The notes under the pieces were generated by a model, which did no database searches, was not told the origin of the DNA, and was given only the letters and a program-made list of their open reading frames with translations. A DNA stretch of 64,000 nt from Plicaturopsis crispa FD-325 SS-3. Lineage: Eukaryota > Basidiomycota > Agaricomycetes > Amylocorticiales > Amylocorticiaceae. Below are positions 58,401-64,000 of this stretch, piece by piece. Location: contig KN832566.1 of assembly GCA_000827205.1 (NCBI GenBank), positions 18,543-82,542 of the forward strand. Direction: 5' to 3'. Positions within the stretch are counted from its first letter, which is position 1. The number at the start of each line of letters is the position of its first letter. The position numbers were made by a program, and so were the translations under genes.

Positions 58401-59341
58401 CCATCGGAAACCAATTCTATTGAAGAATATTGCCATGACGCCGACAAATGGATCGATTGCTGGGTAGGCTGCGCCAATGTCGTAGTTCAGAACACGAAGA
58501 GGGTATGTAGTAGCTCCATATGATAGTTTGTGTTTCTTAACCGTTTGTTTGGTAGGATTGGTCTCGCTATCTTACCATGGGCCCCCAGTCATGGGAAAGA
58601 ATCATCGATCCTTCCTGGCGTCGGCGTGTAGGGCTGCGCTTCATGTTCATGATGCTACGACTTGACCCGCCTGCCTACCTGGTACGCTCATCCCTTTGCA
58701 TCATACCCCATGACGGATAGCTAATAGAGGTCCATCAGACGCACACAGACCGTTTTTTGGATGTGCTGCTGGAGTCGATGGTGTCTCCCAAGATCACGCT
58801 TGAGAACGAGTACATGTCGCTCTTATTCTCTATTGACGGCCTGGCACATCCCCTCCTTCGTGGCGTTCCGTGCCAATTGGAACCAGGCGTCGACCTCGAG
58901 ATGTCCAGGGGAGAGTTCTTGAACTGCAGACAAGCGATCTTGAAGGGTCAGTCTATGCTATAACTCTTTCGATATCACATTTATCTGACGCAGGACCATT
59001 GCAGCGATGTTTAGTAACCTAAATGAGAGCCTGGACATGGAGGCTGCGGGTGACAAGAGCCTCACTGGGCACAACCAGACATGCGTCGGTTTCCTCATCA
59101 CTATGTTCTCGACGATGCAGGATGTTTATCAGGTACGCTCATGGCACATTCTCTCGGCATGCCACTGACGCCTTCGCGACTGTAGAAATATGAGGTCGGG
59201 TCCCTGGAGAACCTCGCGTACGCGGAGTTTTGCCGCCAAATCGTCGAGGCGGTGAACGAGTACCCGACGCTCAAGGCGCAGGCTCGTTTAGTACGATGGG
59301 TAGAGTGGGGCTTGACTTTGTTAAAGGATAAAGCCGAGTAA
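52496..59341 (+). CDS. Mus7/MMS22-family DNA repair protein
   Basis: This is the largest gene, starting MDDPSFTMDDPDIVETSDNDE and ending LLKDKAE. The N-terminal half is disordered: repeated Ser/Pro segments, a His-Pro/His-Thr run (54112-54170), charged Arg/Glu coiled coil, and an Asp-Val/Asp-Gly run (about 55064-55110). The C-terminal half is a helical solenoid, starting 'KLDFDISFLPSGITFGAHTYLGKGWLHELASLVSG' and continuing to 'WIDCWVGCANVVVQNTKRDWSRY', 'PSWRRRVGLRFMFMMLRLDP' and 'SLENLAYAEFCRQIVEAV'. These fit the Mus7/MMS22 family, which works with Rtt101/Cul4 ligases at damaged or stalled replication forks. The domain match is by memory of the family pattern, so confidence is moderate to high. 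Most introns lie at the two ends; 54745-57950 is a single long exon. Confidence 0.78.
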
Positions 59342-59680
59342 TTTATGGTCGATTCTGTCTCTGGATGATTTTTGTCTGTATTTCTATGCTCATTTCTGTC
59401 TGTCGCATTTGTACTTACTGCATATCTGCATATCTGCATACCCTCATGATCCTCATCCCTCTCGTTTTTTATTTCCGGGTACAGCTGAGTAACGGAACCA
59501 AAATGTAGGAATAAAGTTCTGAGTCCGCGAGCAATCAGTGTCACGATCTTCGCCGCCCGCGATCGTGATGCGTGTTCCCAACGTCGACAAGGATGCGCGG
59601 TTCAAAAGGCGGCGATCGTTGCTCTCCTCGCCTTTGCCCAACACCCATTCCCCTTTTTCCATCTGCGCATCCTCGTCAAG
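59342..59680. other. Short intergenic region
   Basis: About 340 bp between the MMS22-like stop and the DUF1295 start. It holds repeated 'tgcatatc' near 59420-59440. Nothing else was seen. Confidence 0.5.
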
Positions 59681-61154
59681 ATGAGCCCTGTCCATGCTCT
59701 TGACAGCCATTACCTGGCAATAACTCTTCTCGTCACGGTCGGGTACCAACTGCTAGGCTTTGCCATCGCCTGGGCCTTTCAGTTTGACAAAATCACAGAT
59801 TTCACAGGCGGTGAGAAACTCTCACAAATTGCTCGAATCCTGGATGTCTGACGGTGCTGCGTGTAGGCTCCAACTTTTTCATCCTAGGTATGCTTCACAA
59901 GCGGACTTCACTGGGCAGCGGGCAGTCTTGAACGACATGGGTTCGATAGCACTGCTCACGCTCATCATGGGAAACACTTTCTACACGCGCAATATCGTAG
60001 CCAGCGTTTTTGTTATGGTTTGGGCGGCACGCTTAGCAGGTACGAAACCTCGAATGGTTGGCTAGTAACGAATGCTCAGGCAAAATCAGGTTTCCTCCTG
60101 TATCGCGTCCTCAAAACGGGAAGTGACACCCGTTTCGATGACATACGTTCCCATTTCTTCAAGTTCCTTGGCTTTTGGATCGGTGAGATTTTTCACAATG
60201 CTGCTCTATTTCCAGGTACTGAATCTATGAGCTAGGCCAGATAGTCTGGGTAAGAACATCATATCTTGTTGCATGAGGCATCGTACTTGACGCTGAACGC
60301 GGCTGGTCTTGTATAGGTGTGGACAGTGTCACTGCCGCTTACCATCCTCAATTCACCGTCGGTATCTGAACTACGCAGTGGCGGTTCAAACCCTGCGTTC
60401 GGGACGTCCAGGGACATCGCTGGCATCGTTCTCTGGGTCGTCGGCTGGATTATAGAGTCGACGGCCGACATCGAGAAGTTTCGCTACAAGTCCTCGAATC
60501 CACCGAAAGACCGTCCTATGACAGTAAATATAGAGCTTTCGGAATGGTAGCTTGCAATACTGATTCTCTGTGGTTTTGTAGAAGGGCGTTTGGGGCTGGT
60601 CAAGGCACCCGCCGTATTTTGGAGAGTGCGTTTACCGAGCTTCTTGTTTGTGGCTTGGAAAAATGCTAACTCGGGCTCTTCAGAATGATGTGTTGGTGGG
60701 GAATATGGATTCTGTGCCTATCTCCTAGCACGAACGGCACCGTATCGTCATCCGCCAAAGCCGCTCAGTACGGTTCGATTGTATCGCCCATTTTCACGGT
60801 CCTGTAAGTGCATCCTCCTGTCCTCAGCACCACAGTATCCCTGACAGCTTGTACCGTAGGCTCCTTATGTTTGCCTCCGGAGTTCCAACGGCGGAAAAAC
60901 CACAGGCCAAGAAATTCTACCTGCTTAGCCATGGACCGAACGCTGGACAGCAATATGCTAATGCATGGAGGGCATACAAAAGCTACCTCCACCGGACGTC
61001 GATATTGATCCCCCTACCGCCAGCACTATACCGACACATTCCTACCGTGCTGAAGAAGACGCTGCTCCTGGACTTTCCGATGTACAGGTTTGACGATGAG
61101 AAAGACGGAGCGGCAGCGCTCGAGGAGGAGAGGCGAAAGGTTGGGGGTGATTGA
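59681..61154 (+). CDS. DUF1295 family multi-pass membrane protein
   Basis: The start MSPVHALDSHYLAITLLVTVGYQLLGFAIAW is followed by about six short introns. Family marks are 'NDMGSIALLTLIMGNTF', 'SVFVMVWAARLAGFLLYRV', 'DIAGIVLWVVGWIIESTAD', the signature 'KGVWGWSRHPPYFGE' (WSRHPNYFGE in relatives) and 'WWGIWILCL'. The C-terminus is charged. DUF1295 proteins share a fold with steroid 5-alpha reductases and isoprenylcysteine methyltransferases and sit in internal membranes, but their fungal substrates are unknown. The signature His and Tyr are kept. A cytosolic 'KDGAAALEEERRK' tail ends the protein. Confidence 0.85.
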
Positions 61155-61443
61155 CAAAATGCGCCATAGTCTGCATGCAATTGGGTCTTAGGGTATCATT
61201 GTAACAGTATTTCAATGTTTCATTTCTTGTTTTCTCTTTACGCGCGTGGGTGGCGCGACCGAACATAGCAAACATGTGATCAACATCGCAACCCGCGCGG
61301 TCACCGCCCACCGGCACCTTTCTTCCCACTCTGCCCCAGTATTCCCAATATCGACCATGTTTCTTGAGCTTTGCGGACGGACGTGCCAGTGATTCTGCTT
61401 TTCTTGATAGGCAAAGCTCTTTCATACTACGCTCGTGCCCCCC
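61155..61443. other. Short intergenic region
   Basis: Just under 300 bp containing the DUF1295 3' end and the next gene's promoter. No repeat or gene is seen. Confidence 0.4.
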
Positions 61444-63594
61444 ATGGCTGTCTCCGTCGACTTGTCCGATCAGAACATACTGGTCGCGTACCACGCTATC
61501 TTGCAGAACGAAGACTCGTTGAACTGGTAAGTGCTCGCCTTCCGTACTACGGCAATGGCGCTTATCTTATGGGCGGTCTCAGGCTCGTGTTGAGATACAA
61601 TGATGTACGCTGCGTTGTGTATACCCCAAGTTCGCATATCATTCTCACACACTTACGTTGTCTAGGAGGCCGACGCTCTCAGGCTGTTCGCGAGCGGGAG
61701 CGGGGGATTCGCCGAGATGCGCGATAAGATTGAACAATCGGACGATATCGCCTTTGGCTTTTGTCGTGAGGAGTTGGAGGGGAATGCGCGCTATATCCTG
61801 ATCACCTATGCACCCGAGCGCATATCAAGTGTCCGACGCGGTAAGTGCTACCTTCAACCGCACTCGCGCCATCCTCACGCGCATTGTGCACAGCGCGTAT
61901 CACAGTGCACTCTCGCCAACTCGCGGGTCTTCTGGAGGTTCGTTGGTTGCCATTTTATCGGGCGTGGCGAGCTAATCTTGATGTGCACAGGCACAAGAGG
62001 CCTCGCTCGCCGTGAGCCGTATCGAGAATCTGACCCAAAGCCTCATCCGCCAAGCCCTCTTGTCGCCCTCACGACTCGCCCTCACCGACCCGCCCGGCCA
62101 CATCGACCGCTCCCAGTCGCAAGCCCAGCCCCGCACCCACAAGCCCGAGAAAGCGCTCCCCAGCAACCCTCCAAGTAGCAGTACCCACAGCACCCCGATC
62201 CGCCGCGCCGCATCCGAGCAGCAACAGCCCCGTACCGAGTCCCCCGCGACGCCCTCCAAGACGGGCATGTTCTCTAACTTCCTGCGGCGCAAGAAGACTC
62301 TGCCCGACACCCCTCCTCCCATAAGCACCGCTCCCCCTCCCGCTTCCGCGCCTGCTCGTGTCGAAGCGCCGCCGCCGACCCCGCCGAAGGACAAGACCAG
62401 CTTTACCCGCGCGCGCGGTGCCTCTACGGCAGAGGCACCTGTGTACGCACCGCCGCAACACGACAACAATAGGTACCGTGCCCAAAGCCTCGCGGAGTTT
62501 GGCGGTCGCCCGTCGGACGGGGAGGACTTTGTGGTCATCGCGCCCATGACCCTCCCCTCACAGCATGCGTCGTCGCACATCCGGTCGAAATGGGGGTCGG
62601 AGAGTCCGGCACCGCTGGATCCACAGGAGAAGGCACGGCGGCGGCTAGAAGCGCAGCGACGCAGAGAGGAGGAGGAACGCGAGGCGGTGAGGGAAGAAGA
62701 GGCTCGTCAGGCGAGGATCAAGAGGGAGAAGGCTGAGGTACTGCGACTGGAGCAGGAGGAGGAGAGGAAGCGGAGGGAGATATTGGAGGAGGAGCTGAGG
62801 CACGCTGCTGCGGAGCGCAGGAGGAAGGAACGCGAGATCAAGGAGGCGGAGGAGAAGCGGATGCGGGAACTGCAGGAGAAGCGCCGGATCGACAAGGAGC
62901 GCCGATTAGAGGAGGGGCGGCGCATGGAGCAGTGGCGGAGAGATCAGCAGCGCGTGGCAGAGGAGGCCGAGCGAAGGAAGGAGGCCCTTAGGAAGCAGGT
63001 GGAGGAGGATCGGAAGGCGCGTATAAAGGAGGTCGAAGCGAAGGTGAAGAAGACAAGGTGGGGTTCTGGCCCGGGTGTGGAGATGGCTGGGTGGGCCAGC
63101 GTGCAGACGGACGAGTCGTTGACATGGAGGAGACGCTACTTCAAGTTCAGCGGCTCGCAGTGCTTTTTCTACCGCAGCCCCCAGGTATGTGTGTCCATAC
63201 GGCTCCGCGTCACTGCCCTTCTGTGTTCGCGTTCGCTTCTGACTACCGTTTCACACCGCAGGATACTGCACAAGCCCTCGACACTCTTGAGCTCAAGCGC
63301 CGGGTGCGCGGCTTAAAGGAGTGGAACGAAGGGTACGAATACCTCGAGTCGATACCACATTCGTTTGCGATAGAATTCACGGACGGCCGCGGTCCGTGGG
63401 CAATGTTCTGCGATTCGGAGCAGGAGAAGGTACGTACTATCAATTCCGTTCCTGTTTGGGGCGCTTTGGATACCTTCTCTATGCGCTCGAGCATTGTCCA
63501 GAGTGTCGGCTCGTCCTTTTGTTCTCGGTGCTGACCCCTACTACCTCTTCAGATCGAGTTACTGGGGTATCTGCATCAAGCTGCCGGCTTATAG
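61444..63594 (+). CDS. ADF-H, coiled-coil and PH domain protein
   Basis: The start MAVSVDLSDQNILVAYHAIL, spliced to 'NWLVLRYNDEADALRLFASG' and 'CREELEGNARYILITYAPE', is an actin-depolymerising-factor homology domain of the Abp1/coactosin/drebrin kind. A Pro/Ser-rich region follows ('LPDTPPPISTAPPPASAPA', proline-rich and possibly SH3-binding). A long single-helix or coiled-coil stretch of Arg/Glu comes next (about 62625-63055). The C-terminus is a PH domain ('GWASVQTDESLTWRRRYFKFSG', 'PHSFAIEFTDGRGPWAMFCDSEQEK', 'IELLGYLHQAAGL'). The order suggests a link between actin and phosphoinositide membranes, for example at endocytic sites; this is inference. The last exon ends at 63594. About six short introns. 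Confidence 0.82.
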
Positions 63595-64000
63595 GAGACC
63601 ACTCTGGAGATACTTCGCCTGTGAAGGCTCATCTTGTCTGCTGTATATTTATATGTGTAGCACCGTCTCTACACTGCGTCGACGAGGAATGTTTCTGGCT
63701 TTTTTCATTATACCTACCTTACCTGTTGTGATCTGATTGATACCTTTGCCACCCTCATTACCCATTATCTGTAGTTATTCTTGTATCACATCCTAGCGAG
63801 GGAATTGGAGTCTTGTTCATCTTGGAATTGACGTTCAGCTATCCAATCTATCCTTCATGCATCGTGACTATACTTTCAGGACAACGCGTTTGCAAGAAAG
63901 CCCACGGGGAGGCGAAGCCATGGAGGAGGACTCAGCACTGGATGGAAATCGATCCACATGCGCGCACACAAATTGATGCCTGTCCAATGCTTCGAATCTC
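63595..64000. other. 3' flank at window end
   Basis: About 400 bp after the last stop. AT-rich until about 63790, then no recognised feature. A gene could begin beyond the window. Confidence 0.4.

Overview
This window is nuclear DNA of a filamentous basidiomycete, almost certainly an Agaricomycete. Genes are close together and cut by many short (about 50-60 nt) introns. Two families typical of Agaricomycete expansions are present: a FunK1-type fungal kinase and an HNH_2 nuclease-like protein. The housekeeping genes have clear fungal orthologues. All gene models below were assembled by eye from open frames and splice sites, so exon borders are best estimates.

Layout. 1-3620: gene-poor, with a diverged direct repeat. 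3621-6700 (minus strand): an RTC4-like telomere-capping-type protein and an unrecognised multi-exon gene. 7649-13828: a full-length ABCC (MRP/Ycf1-type) transporter. 14230-21197 (plus strand): a stand-alone SRA-YDG protein, a CtIP/Sae2/Ctp1 homologue and an MscS channel with an EF hand. 21346-23890: a long, imperfect inverted repeat. 24060-27724: an ATP-dependent DNA ligase of the ligase IV type with an unusual C-terminus. 27966-33730: CNOT9 (Rcd1/Caf40), a Mutator-like non-autonomous transposon with a 9-bp target duplication, an HNH gene and a broken second copy of CNOT9. 34500-35215: three minisatellites. 35740-36886: SUR2 sphingolipid C4-hydroxylase. 38100-40290: decayed copies of the MAK16 3' half. 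40671-43345: FunK1 kinase. 44385-45891 (minus): MAK16. 46018-47991: a candidate DNA transposon sitting in the short divergent promoter between MAK16 and the next gene. 48057-51846: a CCDC90/MCUR1-type mitochondrial protein, guanylate kinase (minus) and an STK32/YANK kinase. 52496-59341: a Mus7/MMS22-family repair protein. 59681-63594: a DUF1295 membrane protein and an ADF-H/coiled-coil/PH protein.

Several genes concern genome maintenance (CtIP, ligase, MMS22, SRA, RTC4-like), but they are scattered among unrelated genes, so no operon-like system is implied. The most unusual features are structural. Two housekeeping genes, CNOT9 and MAK16, each have a partial tandem copy, and in each case a gene of a lineage-expanded family lies between the copies. 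Two DNA transposons with recognisable target duplications are present; one has split a divergent promoter of roughly 185 bp. At least two, probably three, introns use GC-AG borders, which would matter for automatic gene prediction.
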